Shown: piece after piece, positions 30,367-40,871 of the stretch | Layout of the letters: every line of letters starts with the position of its first letter | How positions within the stretch are numbered: position 1 is the stretch's first letter | Source: Streptomyces sp. WZ-12 | GTDB taxonomy: Bacteria > Actinomycetota > Actinomycetes > Streptomycetales > Streptomycetaceae | Reading direction: 5' to 3' | Length of the DNA: 64,000 bases | Assembly: GCF_028898845.1 (NCBI RefSeq) | Contig: NZ_CP118574.1 | Location: 6,607,001 to 6,671,000, forward strand | The notes under the pieces: model-generated | Told to the model about the DNA's origin: nothing | What the model saw: the letters and a program-made list of their open reading frames with translations, nothing else | Database searches by the model: none | Position numbers and translations under genes: made by a program

Positions 30367-30744
30367 ATGGCAGACACCCAGCAGGCGGACGAGCAGGCGG
30401 CGGGCGGCCCGGCCACCGCGACCCCGGCGGAGAGGCGGGCCGAGAAGCAGGCGGCCCGACTCGCCAAGCAGATCCGTGCCTTCGCGAGCGCGCACGGCGG
30501 CAGCGCCGAGGGCCAGCTCGCCCACATCGGCCGCGGCCGCACCCGGATCGCTCTGGTCGGCGCCAACGGTGGGTGGGGCAATCTGGTCGCCGACAGCTAC
30601 CCCGCGGCCCAGAAGGCCGCCGAGCAGGCCGGTCTCTCCCTCCAGGACGACTTCGACGGCGAGTTGGCCGCGAAGGTCCGCACCGGGCGCTACGAGTGGT
30701 CCCGGATGGCCGGCATCCAGCTCGGCGGGCCGTCCAACCCCTGA
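30367..30744 (+). CDS. Small conserved actinobacterial protein, unknown function
   Basis: 125 residues. A polar, Ala/Gln-rich N terminus (ADTQQADEQAAGG), a charged helix (AERRAEKQAARLAKQIRAFA), then a compact domain with RTRIALVGANGGWGNLVADS and RTGRYEWSRMAGIQLGGPS. No membrane segment. The ATG at 30367 is 7 nt after TAGCAT and has no Shine-Dalgarno, suggesting a leaderless mRNA; an ATG at 30358 would add three residues. A 14-bp hairpin follows. I recall homologues near the same haem genes in other streptomycetes but no function. Confidence 0.75.
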   Translation: MADTQQADEQAAGGPATATPAERRAEKQAARLAKQIRAFASAHGGSAEGQLAHIGRGRTRIALVGANGGWGNLVADSYPAAQKAAEQAGLSLQDDFDGELAAKVRTGRYEWSRMAGIQLGGPSNP

Positions 30745-30752
30745 AACTCCCC

Positions 30753-30794
30753 GGGCCGGGCGCCCCGTTGGCCGTGCGCCGGGGCGCCCGGCCC
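30753..30794 (+). terminator. Terminator after the small conserved gene
   Basis: Perfect 14-bp stem GGGCCGGGCGCCCC / GGGGCGCCCGGCCC with a 14-nt loop, 8 nt after the stop. Confidence 0.7.
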
Positions 30795-30879
30795 GCTACC
30801 TCACCACCCGCTCGCCCGTTAAGCTCACCGGGCGCGGTGCACCGGCGACGCACGGCGGGCTGACGGCGAGGAGCGGCGG

Positions 30880-31926
30880 ATGGACAGACTCCCCCCGCTC
30901 ATCGACCAGTTCAGCCACGGTGCCGTCCACGGCGAACTGGGACTCGGCTCCTTCGAGGCACATCTGGCCGACGCGGTCGGCGCGCAGGGCCCGGCGGCGC
31001 CTGCGGGCACCACGTTCTTCGACACCCGCGCCGGCCTCGCGATACGCCGCTGGTGTCCCCCGCTGCTCGGCCTGGAGCCGCACTGCCCGCCGGTGCGCTA
31101 TCTGGCCCGCCGGCGTGAGCTGGGCGCCTTCCGCGCGGGGCGGATGCTGTTGCGCGGCGCCGGCATCGGCACGTTCCTGGTGGCGGCCGGCAGTCCCGGC
31201 GGACTGACCTCGGCCACCGAACTCGCGGCCGCCGCCGAGGCCCACGCCCACGAGGTCGTCCGGCTCGAACCGCTCGCCGAGCAGGTCGCCGACACCTCCG
31301 GCAGCGTCGACGCGTTCCTCGGCTACACCGCCGAGGCGCTGTACGCGGCCGGCCAGCACGCCACCGCCTTCGCCTCCGGCGCCACCTACTGCGAGGGGCG
31401 GGCCCCGGAAGCCGCCGAGGTGCGACGCGCCGCGGACCGTTGGCTGCGCGGCCGGCGCCCCGGGGAGCCGCTCGCCGAGCCCGCGCTCGTCCGGCACTTA
31501 CTGTGGAGCGCGGTGGCGACCGGGCTGCCGGTGCAGCTCCACTGCCCCGATCCGCGGCCGCTCGCCGGCTTCCTGCGGGCCACCGCCGGCCTCGGCTCCG
31601 ACCTCGTCCTGCTGCCCGGGCCCCCGCACCACGGGCGGGCCGCGCAACTCGCCGCCGTGCACGCCCACGTCTACGCGGACACCGGCCCGCACCCCGAAGA
31701 GGCCCTGGGCCGGGCGCCGTTCGGCAAGCTGCTGTTCTCCTCGGGCGCCCGCGGGCTGCCCGAGCTCTACGTCATCGCCGCCCGGCTCTTCGCCCGGGCC
31801 ATGGAACGCGTCGTGGGGGAGTGGACCGCCGAGGGGCTGTGCGGCGCCGCGGACGGGCGGCGGATCACCGAACTGGTCGGTTCCGGGACGGCGCGCCGGG
31901 TCTACCGGCTGGCGGCGACCACCTGA
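30880..31926 (+). CDS. Amidohydrolase-like TIM-barrel protein, probably degenerate active site
   Basis: 348 residues. The plan resembles the FluG N-terminal/amidohydrolase-2 family: an N-terminal strand (LPPLIDQFSHGAVHGELGL), a mid strand LPVQLHCPDPRPL, then LLPGPPHHGRAAQLA, HAHVYADTG and KLLFSSGARGLPELYVIAA. The usual HxH is replaced by SHGAVHG and the usual final Asp of the GSDA strand is missing (SSGA), so metal catalysis is doubtful. It might be a binding or scaffolding relative. Its end overlaps the convergent ctaA by 25 bp. Confidence 0.7.
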   Translation: MDRLPPLIDQFSHGAVHGELGLGSFEAHLADAVGAQGPAAPAGTTFFDTRAGLAIRRWCPPLLGLEPHCPPVRYLARRRELGAFRAGRMLLRGAGIGTFLVAAGSPGGLTSATELAAAAEAHAHEVVRLEPLAEQVADTSGSVDAFLGYTAEALYAAGQHATAFASGATYCEGRAPEAAEVRRAADRWLRGRRPGEPLAEPALVRHLLWSAVATGLPVQLHCPDPRPLAGFLRATAGLGSDLVLLPGPPHHGRAAQLAAVHAHVYADTGPHPEEALGRAPFGKLLFSSGARGLPELYVIAARLFARAMERVVGEWTAEGLCGAADGRRITELVGSGTARRVYRLAATT

Positions 31927-32912
31927 GCGTCGGGCGCCTCGGGGGTCTCGTCGGCGGCCGGCACGGCGGGGTTCCCCACCTGGAGCGGGCCGCGGTCGCG
32001 CAGCGACAGGGCGATGCACAGCACGGCGATCCACACCAGGGTCGAGCCCATCATGTGGAGGCCGACGACGATCTCCGGCAGGCCCATGAAGTACTGGACG
32101 TAGCCGATGACGCCCTGGGAGGCGAGGCAGCCGAAGAGCGCCAGCACCGCCCGGCGCGGGGCGACCGGGGCCTTGACCGCGCGCAGCGCGAACCACAGGG
32201 CCACGCTCAGCCCGACCACGATGTAGACGAAGTCGACGTGGAGTTGGGTGATCTCCTGCCAGTCCAGCGGGATGCGGTGGACCTTGTGCGCATCGCCCGC
32301 GTGCGGTCCCGAGCCGGTGACGACCGTGCCGATGAGGGTGAGCGCGGCGGTGGCCGCCGTCAGCAGCCAGGCCAACTGCCGGACCGGTCGGGCGACCGTG
32401 TCGCGCGGCTCCTCGTCGCCCTCCTTGGCGCGCCGCCAGCTCAGCACGGCGACCGTCAGCAGGGCGGTGGTGAGCAGGAAGTGCGCGGCGACCAGGTACG
32501 GGTTGAGGCCGGTCAGCACGACGATGCCGCCCCAGACCGCGTTGCCCATCACGATCCAGAACTGCGCCCAGCCGAGGCGGGTGAGCGAGCGGCGGCGCGG
32601 CGCGCGGGCCCGGGCCGCCACGATGAACAGCCCGATGAACGCGCACAGCACGTAGGTCAGCAGACGGTTGCCGAACTCGATGAGGCCGTGGATGCCCATC
32701 TCGGCGGTCGGGGTGAGGCTGTCCGGGGTGCACTGGGGCCACGTCGAGCAGCCCAGGCCGGACTCGGTCAGCCGGACCGCGCCGCCGGTGACGACGATGA
32801 CCACCGCCATCACGACGGTGGCGAGCGCCGCCCGCTCGACGAAGCGCGCGGAGGGCTGCCAGCGGCGGGCGATCAGCTCAAAGGGATTCAGCGTGTTCGG
32901 CACGGGAGTCAT
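31902..32912 (-). CDS. ctaA: Haem A synthase (CtaA/COX15)
   Basis: 336 residues, eight predicted membrane helices. It oxidises the haem O methyl group to give haem A for aa3 oxidase. VTGGAVRLTESGLGCSTWPQ with Cys55 and Cys61 is the extracellular cysteine pair; haem-ligand histidines appear in GIHGLIEFGNRL, LVAAHFLLTTALL, QLHVDFVYIVVG and GLHMMGSTLVW. The C-terminal 30 residues are polar. Convergent overlap with the amidohydrolase-like gene. Confidence 0.95.
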   Translation of the reverse strand: MTPVPNTLNPFELIARRWQPSARFVERAALATVVMAVVIVVTGGAVRLTESGLGCSTWPQCTPDSLTPTAEMGIHGLIEFGNRLLTYVLCAFIGLFIVAARARAPRRRSLTRLGWAQFWIVMGNAVWGGIVVLTGLNPYLVAAHFLLTTALLTVAVLSWRRAKEGDEEPRDTVARPVRQLAWLLTAATAALTLIGTVVTGSGPHAGDAHKVHRIPLDWQEITQLHVDFVYIVVGLSVALWFALRAVKAPVAPRRAVLALFGCLASQGVIGYVQYFMGLPEIVVGLHMMGSTLVWIAVLCIALSLRDRGPLQVGNPAVPAADETPEAPDAQVVAASR

Positions 32913-33041
32913 CGTAGGCGGCGGCTTGTGCGCGTTTTCACGAGGGTCCCGGTTCGTGTTTCCGGCTGGGGGTTCGGGGCTGGCCCCGAGGGAAGCCGCA
33001 CGAGGTCCGGTCCGCGGCCGATGTCCGGCGTTGACCCGCGG

Positions 33042-33832
33042 TCACTCCCAGCGGAAGAACTTCGCCGCGGCGCCCAGGCCGACGACCGCCCAGACCGCCA
33101 GGATTCCGACGTCGCCCCAGGGCAGCCCGGCGCCGTGCTGGAGGACCTCCCGCAGGCCGTCCGAGAGCGCGGAGATCGGCAGGAACTGGAGCACCTGCTG
33201 GGCCGCTTCGGGGAACTTCGTGAGCGGGACGATCACCCCGCCGCCGACGAGCAGCAGTAGGAAGACGAGGTTGGCGGCGGCGAGCGTGGCCTCGGCCTTG
33301 AGGGTGCCGGCCATCAGCAGCCCCAGGCCGGAGAAGGCGGCGGTGCCCAGCAGGAGCAGCAGGGCCACGGAGAGCGGGTTGCCCTGTGGGGACCAGCCCA
33401 GCGCGAGGGCGACCCCGGTCAGCAGCGCGACCTGGAGGACCTCGGTGACCAGCACCGCGCAGGTCTTCGCGGTCATCAGCCCCCAGCGCGGCAGCGGCGA
33501 GGCGGCCAGCCGCTTGAGCACGCCGTAGCGCCGCTCGAAGCCGGTGGCGATGGCCTGTCCGGTGAACGCCGTGGAGAGCACGGCGAGTCCGAGGACGCCC
33601 GGGGCGAGGAAGTCCACCGACTTCCCGGCGCCGGTGTCGATGATGCGGACGGCGGAGAACAGCACCAGCAGCAGCGTCGGGATGATGACCGTCAGCAGGA
33701 GCTGCTCGCCGTTGCGCAGCAGCATCGTGGTCTCCAGCGTGGCCTGCGCGCGGATCATCCGGGGCAGCGGGGCCGCCCCCGGGCGCGGGGCGAACGTGCC
33801 GGTCGCGGCGCCGGCACCGGTCTCGACGGCGG

Positions 33833-33836
<4 letters not shown>
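33042..33836 (-). CDS. ABC-2 type exporter permease
   Basis: 264 residues, six predicted helices in the ABC-2 layout: an N-terminal polar region, ETTMLLRNGEQLLLTVIIPT, GFERRYGVLKRLAASPLPRW (the coupling-helix region) and GLGLLMAGTLKAEATLAAA. It overlaps its ATPase gene by ATGA. Export of a drug or lipid is the family norm; here no substrate is evident. Streptomycete copies sit between ctaA and the suf operon as here, in my recollection. Confidence 0.9.
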
Positions 33837-34795
<959 letters not shown>

Positions 34796-34961
34796 GCCGG
34801 GCAGTCTACGGAGCGGGGCGGGGCACCGGGAGCGGGGGCCGAGGCCCGGTTCGACGGCTTTCCGCAGGCGGGACGGGCGTTGGTTCCGGAGCGTGACGGG
34901 CACCCCCGGAATTAGGTAACCCTTAGTGATGGAGGCCACCGGTCGGTGACGCCGTACAGGC

Positions 34962-34998
34962 TTGAATCGGTTTGACGAATTACGCAACAATGGCGTTG
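34962..34998 (+). promoter_or_regulatory. sufR promoter and CAAC-N6-GTTG operator on the start codon
   Basis: CAAC-AATGGC-GTTG spans 34985-34998 and equals the cyanobacterial SufR operator consensus CAAC-N6-GTTG. Its last G is the first base of the proposed GTG start. TTGAAT (34962-34967), 18 bp, AACAAT (34986-34991) would place transcription at about 34998, so the mRNA may be leaderless and the repressor would cover the -10 and start. Confidence 0.65.
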
Positions 34999-35816
34999 TG
35001 AAAAACGCGAGCGAGGACCGGAAGAGGCCAGCCGCCCGGCAGGGCGCCGGCCCGGTTCCGTCCGCGCCCGCGCACGACGAGCAGCGCGGCACGCGCAACC
35101 GCGTCGCCCGCTCCATCCTCGACCACGGTCCGTCCACCGCGGCCGAGCTGGCCCTCCGCCTGGAGCTGACCCAGGCCGCCGTCCGCCGTCATCTGGACGC
35201 ACTGGCCGCCGAGGGTGTCGTGGAGCCCCGCGAGAAGCGGGTCTACGGTGCTCGCGGCCGTGGCCGCCCGGCCAGGGCGTTCGCCCTGACCGACTGCGGC
35301 CGGGACGCCTTCGACCAGTCCTACGACGACCTCGCCGCCGATGCGCTGCGCTGGATCGCGCAGAGCGCGGGCGGCGGCGCCAAGGGCGAGGCGGCGGTCG
35401 CCGCGTTCGCCCGCGCGCGGCTGGCCGCCCAGGCCGAGGGGTACCGCGAGGCGGTCGAGAGCGCCGAGCCCGAGGCCCGCACCCGGGCCCTCGCGAAGGC
35501 ATTGACCGCCGACGGGTACGCTGCTACGGCGCGCAGTGCGCCCAATCCCCAGTTCGGTGAACAGCTCTGCCAGCACCACTGCCCGGTCGTCCACGTCGCC
35601 GAGCAGTACCCGCAGTTCTGCGAGGCGGAGACCGAGGTCTTCTCCCGTTTGCTCGGGACCCACGTACAGCGCCTCGCCACCATCGCCCACGGCGACGGGG
35701 TGTGCACGACCTTCGTCCCGAAGGCCGGCGCCGGCAAGGCGGCTCACCGCAGCGGTGAGCGCACCACACAGACCACCACAGCATCTGCAAGCACGGCCGG
35801 GAGGAACCCCGCATGA
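34998..35816 (+). CDS. sufR: SufR-type Fe-S-sensing repressor of the suf operon
   Basis: 272 residues. A winged helix (residues about 38-98: [20 protein letters not shown] then [20 protein letters not shown]) is followed by a helical linker and a cysteine domain with Cys191, Cys195, Cys208 and Cys236 ([26 protein letters not shown]) that can hold a [4Fe-4S] cluster. In known systems holo-SufR represses suf and apo-SufR releases it. GTG at 34998 is preferred over TTG at 34962 because homologues begin about VKN and the promoter fits. ATGA overlap with sufB makes autoregulation and coupling likely. Confidence 0.9.
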   Translation: MKNASEDRKRPAARQGAGPVPSAPAHDEQRGTRNRVARSILDHGPSTAAELALRLELTQAAVRRHLDALAAEGVVEPREKRVYGARGRGRPARAFALTDCGRDAFDQSYDDLAADALRWIAQSAGGGAKGEAAVAAFARARLAAQAEGYREAVESAEPEARTRALAKALTADGYAATARSAPNPQFGEQLCQHHCPVVHVAEQYPQFCEAETEVFSRLLGTHVQRLATIAHGDGVCTTFVPKAGAGKAAHRSGERTTQTTTASASTAGRNPA

Positions 35817-37234
35817 CGCTCCCCACGGAGACTGCTCACCCTGAGCTTGAGGGACTGGGCAAGTACGAATACGGCTGGGCCGACTCCGACGCGGCCGGCG
35901 CTTCGGCGAAGCGCGGTCTTTCCGAGGACGTCGTCCGCGACATCTCGGGGAAGAAGAACGAGCCGGAGTGGATGCTCAAGCTGCGGCTCAAGGGGCTGAA
36001 GCTGTTCGACAAGAAGCCCATGCCGACCTGGGGCTCCGACCTGTCGGGCATCGACTTCGACAACATCAAGTACTTCGTCCGCTCCACCGAGCAGCAGGCC
36101 GCCTCCTGGGAGGACCTGCCCGAGGACATCAAGAACACCTACGACAAGCTGGGCATCCCCGAGGCGGAGAAGCAGCGCCTGGTCGCCGGTGTCGCCGCGC
36201 AGTACGAGTCCGAGGTGGTGTACCACCAGATCCGCGAGGACCTGGAGAAGCAGGGCGTCATCTTCCTGGACACCGACACCGCGCTCAAGGAGCACCCGGA
36301 GCTCTTCCAGGAGTACTTCGGCACGGTCATCCCCGTCGGTGACAACAAGTTCGCGTCGTTGAACACCGCGGTCTGGTCCGGCGGTTCGTTCATCTACGTG
36401 CCCAAGGGCGTCCAGGTGGACATCCCGCTCCAGGCCTACTTCCGGATCAACACCGAGAACATGGGCCAGTTCGAGCGGACGCTGATCATCGTCGACGAGG
36501 ACGCCTACGTCCACTACGTCGAGGGTTGCACCGCGCCGATCTACAAGTCGGACTCGCTGCACTCCGCGGTCGTCGAGATCATCGTCAAGAAGGGCGGCCG
36601 CTGCCGCTACACGACCATCCAGAACTGGTCGAACAACGTCTACAACCTGGTCACCAAGCGGGCCGTGGCCTACGAGGGCGCGACCATGGAGTGGGTCGAC
36701 GGCAACCTCGGCTCCAAGGTCACCATGAAGTACCCCGCGGTCTACCTCATGGGCGAGCACGCCAAGGGCGAGACCCTCTCCATCGCCTTCGCCGGCGAGG
36801 GCCAGCACCAGGACGCCGGCTCCAAGATGGTCCACATGGCGCCGAACACCTCCTCCAACATCGTCTCCAAGTCGGTGGCGCGGGGCGGCGGTCGGACCTC
36901 CTACCGCGGTCTGGTCGAGATCGGCGAGGGCGCCGCGGGCTCCAAGTCCAACGTGCTGTGCGACGCACTGCTGGTGGACACCATCTCCCGCTCCGACACC
37001 TACCCCTACGTGGACGTCCGCGAGGACGACGTGTCCATGGGCCACGAGGCGACGGTCTCCAAGGTCAGCGAGGACCAGCTCTTCTACCTGATGGCGCGCG
37101 GCCTGTCCGAGGACGAGGCGATGGCGATGATCGTGCGCGGCTTCGTCGAGCCGATCGCCCGCGAGTTGCCGATGGAGTACGCGCTGGAGCTCAACCGGCT
37201 GATCGAGCTGCAGATGGAAGGCGCGGTCGGCTGA
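35813..37234 (+). CDS. sufB: SufB, Fe-S scaffold subunit
   Basis: 473 residues, usual length. It forms the SufBC2D scaffold on which Fe-S clusters are built. Diagnostic segments are [20 protein letters not shown], the beta-helix core ([39 protein letters not shown]) and the C-terminal [27 protein letters not shown] is 7 nt before the ATG. First structural gene of the operon. Confidence 0.98.
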   Translation: MTLPTETAHPELEGLGKYEYGWADSDAAGASAKRGLSEDVVRDISGKKNEPEWMLKLRLKGLKLFDKKPMPTWGSDLSGIDFDNIKYFVRSTEQQAASWEDLPEDIKNTYDKLGIPEAEKQRLVAGVAAQYESEVVYHQIREDLEKQGVIFLDTDTALKEHPELFQEYFGTVIPVGDNKFASLNTAVWSGGSFIYVPKGVQVDIPLQAYFRINTENMGQFERTLIIVDEDAYVHYVEGCTAPIYKSDSLHSAVVEIIVKKGGRCRYTTIQNWSNNVYNLVTKRAVAYEGATMEWVDGNLGSKVTMKYPAVYLMGEHAKGETLSIAFAGEGQHQDAGSKMVHMAPNTSSNIVSKSVARGGGRTSYRGLVEIGEGAAGSKSNVLCDALLVDTISRSDTYPYVDVREDDVSMGHEATVSKVSEDQLFYLMARGLSEDEAMAMIVRGFVEPIARELPMEYALELNRLIELQMEGAVG

Positions 37235-37294
37235 CCGGCGGCCGCACGCAGCGACTGACTCTCAAGAACGCAGAAAGCGAGCTAGACGACAGCC

Positions 37295-38479
37295 ATGGCT
37301 GAGGCTCAGAACATCCCGCTGGGGTCCACGACCGCCGGTTCCGTCGCGGTGGCCGCGGAGTCCACCGTCGCCACCCGGATGAGTGCCCCGCCGTCCTACG
37401 ACGTGGCGGACTTCCCGGTGCCGCACGGTCGCGAGGAGGAGTGGCGGTTCACGCCGCTGGCCCGCCTCAAGGGCCTGCACGACGGCACGGCCGAGGCCGG
37501 CGGCCCCGACCTGAAGGTGGACATCACCGCGCCCGAGGGCGTCACCCACGAGCTCGTCGACCGCGCCGACCCGCGGGTCGGCAAGGCCGGCAAGCCGGTG
37601 GACCGGGTCGCCGCCCAGGCGTACAGCTCCTTCGAGAAGGCGTCGGTGATCTCCGTCGCCAAGGAGACGGTGCTCGGCGAGCCGATCCGGATCAAGGTGC
37701 ACGGCGAGGGCGGCACCGCCTTCGGCCACCAGGTCATCGAGCTGGGCGCGTTCGCCGAGGCCGTCGTGGTCATCGACCACACCGGCTCCGGCGTGCTCGC
37801 CGCCAACGTCGACTACCTCCTCGGCGACGGCGCCAAGCTGACCGTGGTCTCCGTCCAGGACTGGGACGACGACGCCGTCCACTGCGGCCAGCACAACGCC
37901 CTGGTCGGCCGGGACGCCAGCTTCAAGTCCGTGGTCGTCACCTTCGGCGGCGACCTGGTCCGCCTGCACCCGCGGATCGACTACGCCGGCCCCGGCGGCG
38001 AGGCCGAGCTCTACGGCCTGTACTTCACCGAGGCCGGCCAGCACCAGGAGCACCGCCTCTTCGTCGACCACGACACCCCCAACTGCCGCTCCCACGTGAC
38101 CTACAAGGGCGCGCTGCAGGGCCAGGACGCGCACGCGGTCTGGATCGGCGACGTCCTGATCCAGGCGGCCGCCACCGGCACCGACACCTACGAGCTCAAC
38201 CGCAACCTCGTCCTCACCGACGGCGCGCGGGTGGACTCGGTGCCCAACCTGGAGATCGAGACCGGCGAGATCGTCGGCGCCGGCCACGCCTCGGCGACCG
38301 GCCGGTTCGACGACGAGCAGCTCTTCTACCTGATGGCCCGCGGCATCCCGGCCGACGAGGCCCGTCGCCTGGTCGTGCGCGGCTTCTTCGCCGAGCTGGT
38401 CCAGCAGATCGGCCTCCCGGACGTCGAGGAGCGCCTGATGAGCAAGGTCGAGGCCGAGTTGGAAGCGGCAGCGGCATGA
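37295..38479 (+). CDS. sufD: SufD, Fe-S scaffold subunit
   Basis: 394 residues, paralogous to SufB over its C-terminal half ([40 protein letters not shown]). It pairs with SufB in the SufBC2D complex. The N-terminal 130 residues (FPVPHGREEEWRFTPLARLK) are helical and SufD-specific. 60 nt after sufB and in ATGA overlap with the Rieske gene. Confidence 0.97.
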   Translation: MAEAQNIPLGSTTAGSVAVAAESTVATRMSAPPSYDVADFPVPHGREEEWRFTPLARLKGLHDGTAEAGGPDLKVDITAPEGVTHELVDRADPRVGKAGKPVDRVAAQAYSSFEKASVISVAKETVLGEPIRIKVHGEGGTAFGHQVIELGAFAEAVVVIDHTGSGVLAANVDYLLGDGAKLTVVSVQDWDDDAVHCGQHNALVGRDASFKSVVVTFGGDLVRLHPRIDYAGPGGEAELYGLYFTEAGQHQEHRLFVDHDTPNCRSHVTYKGALQGQDAHAVWIGDVLIQAAATGTDTYELNRNLVLTDGARVDSVPNLEIETGEIVGAGHASATGRFDDEQLFYLMARGIPADEARRLVVRGFFAELVQQIGLPDVEERLMSKVEAELEAAAA

Positions 38480-38793
38480 GTTACGTACGTGTGGCCGCAC
38501 TGAGCGAGCTGGCCGAGGACACCCCGAAGCGGGTGGAGATCGACGGCACGCCGGTCTCGCTCGTGCGCACCGAGGGCGAGGTGTTCGCGATCAACGACAT
38601 CTGCTCGCACGCCAACGTCTCGCTCTCCGAGGGCGAGGTCGAGGACTGCTCGATCGAGTGCTGGCTGCACGGCTCCAGCTTCGACCTGCGCACCGGCAAG
38701 CCGTCCGGTCTTCCCGCGACGCGCCCCGTCCCCGTATACCCCGTAAAGATCGAAGGGGACGACGTGCTCGTCTCCGTCACCCAGGAGTCCTGA
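38476..38793 (+). CDS. Suf-linked Rieske-type ferredoxin
   Basis: 105 residues, a soluble dioxygenase-type Rieske ferredoxin. Ligands are Cys43/His45 (CSHANVSL) and Cys62/His65 (CWLHGSSFDL). Placed between sufD and sufC with ATGA coupling, an arrangement usual in actinobacterial suf operons. It may supply electrons for cluster assembly or persulfide reduction, which is inference. Confidence 0.93.
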   Translation: MSYVRVAALSELAEDTPKRVEIDGTPVSLVRTEGEVFAINDICSHANVSLSEGEVEDCSIECWLHGSSFDLRTGKPSGLPATRPVPVYPVKIEGDDVLVSVTQES

Positions 38794-38800
38794 GTCACCC

Positions 38801-39565
38801 ATGGCAACGCTTGAGATCCACGACCTGCACGTCTCCGTCGAGGCCGAGAACGGCCCGCGCGAGATCCTGAAGGGCGTCGACCTGACCGTGAAGCAGGGCG
38901 AGACGCACGCCATCATGGGCCCCAACGGCTCCGGCAAGTCGACGCTCGCCTACTCCCTCGCGGGTCACCCCAAGTACACGATCACCGGCGGCACCGTCAC
39001 CCTCGACGGCGAGGACGTCCTTGAGATGTCCGTCGACGAGCGCGCCCGGGCCGGCGTCTTCCTCGCCATGCAGTACCCGGTCGAGGTCCCCGGCGTCTCG
39101 GTCTCCAACTTCCTGCGCACCTCCGCCACCGCGATCCGCGGCGAGGCCCCCAAGCTCCGCACCTGGGTCAAGGAGGTCAAGGAGGCCATGGAGCGCCTCC
39201 AGATGGACCCGGCGTTCGCCGAGCGCAACGTCAACGAGGGCTTCTCCGGCGGTGAGAAGAAGCGCCACGAGATCCTCCAGCTTGAGCTGCTGAAGCCGGC
39301 CATCGCGATCCTCGACGAGACCGACTCCGGCCTCGACGTCGACGCGCTGCGGGTCGTCTCCGAGGGCGTCAACCGCGTCCGCGAGACCGGCCAGGTGGGC
39401 ACCCTGCTCATCACCCACTACACGCGCATCCTGCGCTACATCAAGCCCGACCACGTCCACGTCTTCGCCAACGGTCGGATCGCCGAGTCCGGCGGCCCGG
39501 AGCTGGCGGACAAGCTGGAGGCCGAGGGCTACGAGGCTTACGTGAAGGGTGGTACGACCGCGTGA
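38801..39565 (+). CDS. sufC: SufC, Fe-S scaffold ATPase
   Basis: 254 residues, ABC-type ATPase. Walker A GPNGSGKST (40-48), signature FSGGEKKRHEILQ (the variant typical of SufC), Walker B IAILDETDSGLDVDAL and switch LLITHYTRILRYI. It drives conformational change in SufBD. 7 nt after the Rieske gene and GTGA overlap with sufS. Confidence 0.98.
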   Translation: MATLEIHDLHVSVEAENGPREILKGVDLTVKQGETHAIMGPNGSGKSTLAYSLAGHPKYTITGGTVTLDGEDVLEMSVDERARAGVFLAMQYPVEVPGVSVSNFLRTSATAIRGEAPKLRTWVKEVKEAMERLQMDPAFAERNVNEGFSGGEKKRHEILQLELLKPAIAILDETDSGLDVDALRVVSEGVNRVRETGQVGTLLITHYTRILRYIKPDHVHVFANGRIAESGGPELADKLEAEGYEAYVKGGTTA

Positions 39566-40818
39566 CACTGCTGCCGGGCCTCCTCGACACCGAGGCGATC
39601 CGCAAGGACTTCCCCCTCCTGGACCGCCTGGTCCACGACGGCAAGAAGATCGTGTACCTGGACAACGCGGCGACGTCCCAGAAGCCGCGCCAGGTCCTCG
39701 ACGCCTTGAGCGCCTACTACGAACGCCACAACGCCAACGTCCACCGCGGCGTGCATGTGCTCGCCGAGGAGGCCACGGCGCTGTACGAAGGCGCCCGCGA
39801 CAAGGTCGCCGCCTTCGTCAACGCGCCGAGCCGCGACGAGGTGATCTTCACCAAGAACGCCTCGGAGTCGCTCAACCTCGTTGCCAACATGCTGGGTTGG
39901 GCCGACGAGCCCTACCGCGTGGACCGCGACACCGAGATCGTCATCACGGAGATGGAGCACCACTCCAACATCGTCCCGTGGCAGCTGCTCTCGCAGCGCA
40001 CCGGCGCGAAGCTGAAGTGGTTCGGCCTCACCGACGACGGCCGGCTGGACCTCACCAACATCAACGAGGTCATCACCGACCGCACCAAGGTCGTCTCCTT
40101 CACCCTGGTGTCCAACCTCCTGGGCACAGTCAACCCGGTCGAGGCGATCGTCCGGCGCGCCCAGGAAGTCGGCGCGCTGGTGGTCGTCGACGCCTCGCAG
40201 GCCGCGCCGCACATGGTCCTGGACGTCCAGGCGCTGCAGGCCGACTTCGTGGCCTTCACCGGCCACAAGATGTGCGGCCCGACCGGCATCGGCGTGCTGT
40301 GGGGCCGCCAGGAACTGCTGGAGGACCTCCCGCCGTTCCTCGGTGGCGGCGAGATGATCGAGACCGTCTCGATGCACTCCTCCACCTACGCCCCGGCGCC
40401 GCACAAGTTCGAGGCCGGTACGCCCCCGATCGCCCAGGCCGTCGGCCTCGGCGCCGCGGTGGACTACCTCTCCTCGATCGGCATGGAGAACATCGCGCGC
40501 CACGAGCACGTGATCACCGAGTACGCCGTCCAGCGGCTGCTGGAGGTCCCCGACCTGAGGATCATCGGCCCGAGCACGGCCGAGGACCGCGGGGCGACGA
40601 TCTCCTTCACGCTCGGCGACATCCACCCGCACGACGTCGGCCAGGTGCTGGACGAGCAGGGCATCGCCGTCCGGGTGGGCCACCACTGCGCGCGCCCGGT
40701 CTGCCTGCGCTACGGGATTCCCGCGACCACGCGGGCGTCGTTCTACCTGTACTCCACCCCGGCCGAGGTCGACGCCCTGGTCGAGGGCCTGGAACACGTC
40801 CGCAACTTCTTCGGTTGA
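39562..40818 (+). CDS. sufS: SufS, group II cysteine desulfurase
   Basis: 418 residues. A PLP enzyme that takes sulfur from cysteine. The PLP lysine is Lys236 (FTGHKMCGPTGIG), the catalytic Cys is Cys376 (VRVGHHCARPVC), and EMEHHSNIVPW and NVHRGVHVLAEEAT are family segments. GTG start overlapping sufC. It hands sulfur to SufU next door. Confidence 0.98.
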   Translation: MTLLPGLLDTEAIRKDFPLLDRLVHDGKKIVYLDNAATSQKPRQVLDALSAYYERHNANVHRGVHVLAEEATALYEGARDKVAAFVNAPSRDEVIFTKNASESLNLVANMLGWADEPYRVDRDTEIVITEMEHHSNIVPWQLLSQRTGAKLKWFGLTDDGRLDLTNINEVITDRTKVVSFTLVSNLLGTVNPVEAIVRRAQEVGALVVVDASQAAPHMVLDVQALQADFVAFTGHKMCGPTGIGVLWGRQELLEDLPPFLGGGEMIETVSMHSSTYAPAPHKFEAGTPPIAQAVGLGAAVDYLSSIGMENIARHEHVITEYAVQRLLEVPDLRIIGPSTAEDRGATISFTLGDIHPHDVGQVLDEQGIAVRVGHHCARPVCLRYGIPATTRASFYLYSTPAEVDALVEGLEHVRNFFG

Positions 40819-40871
40819 TGAGTACCGCGGTGACCAGACACAGCGGACGAGGACGAGGACTGACTTAAGTC

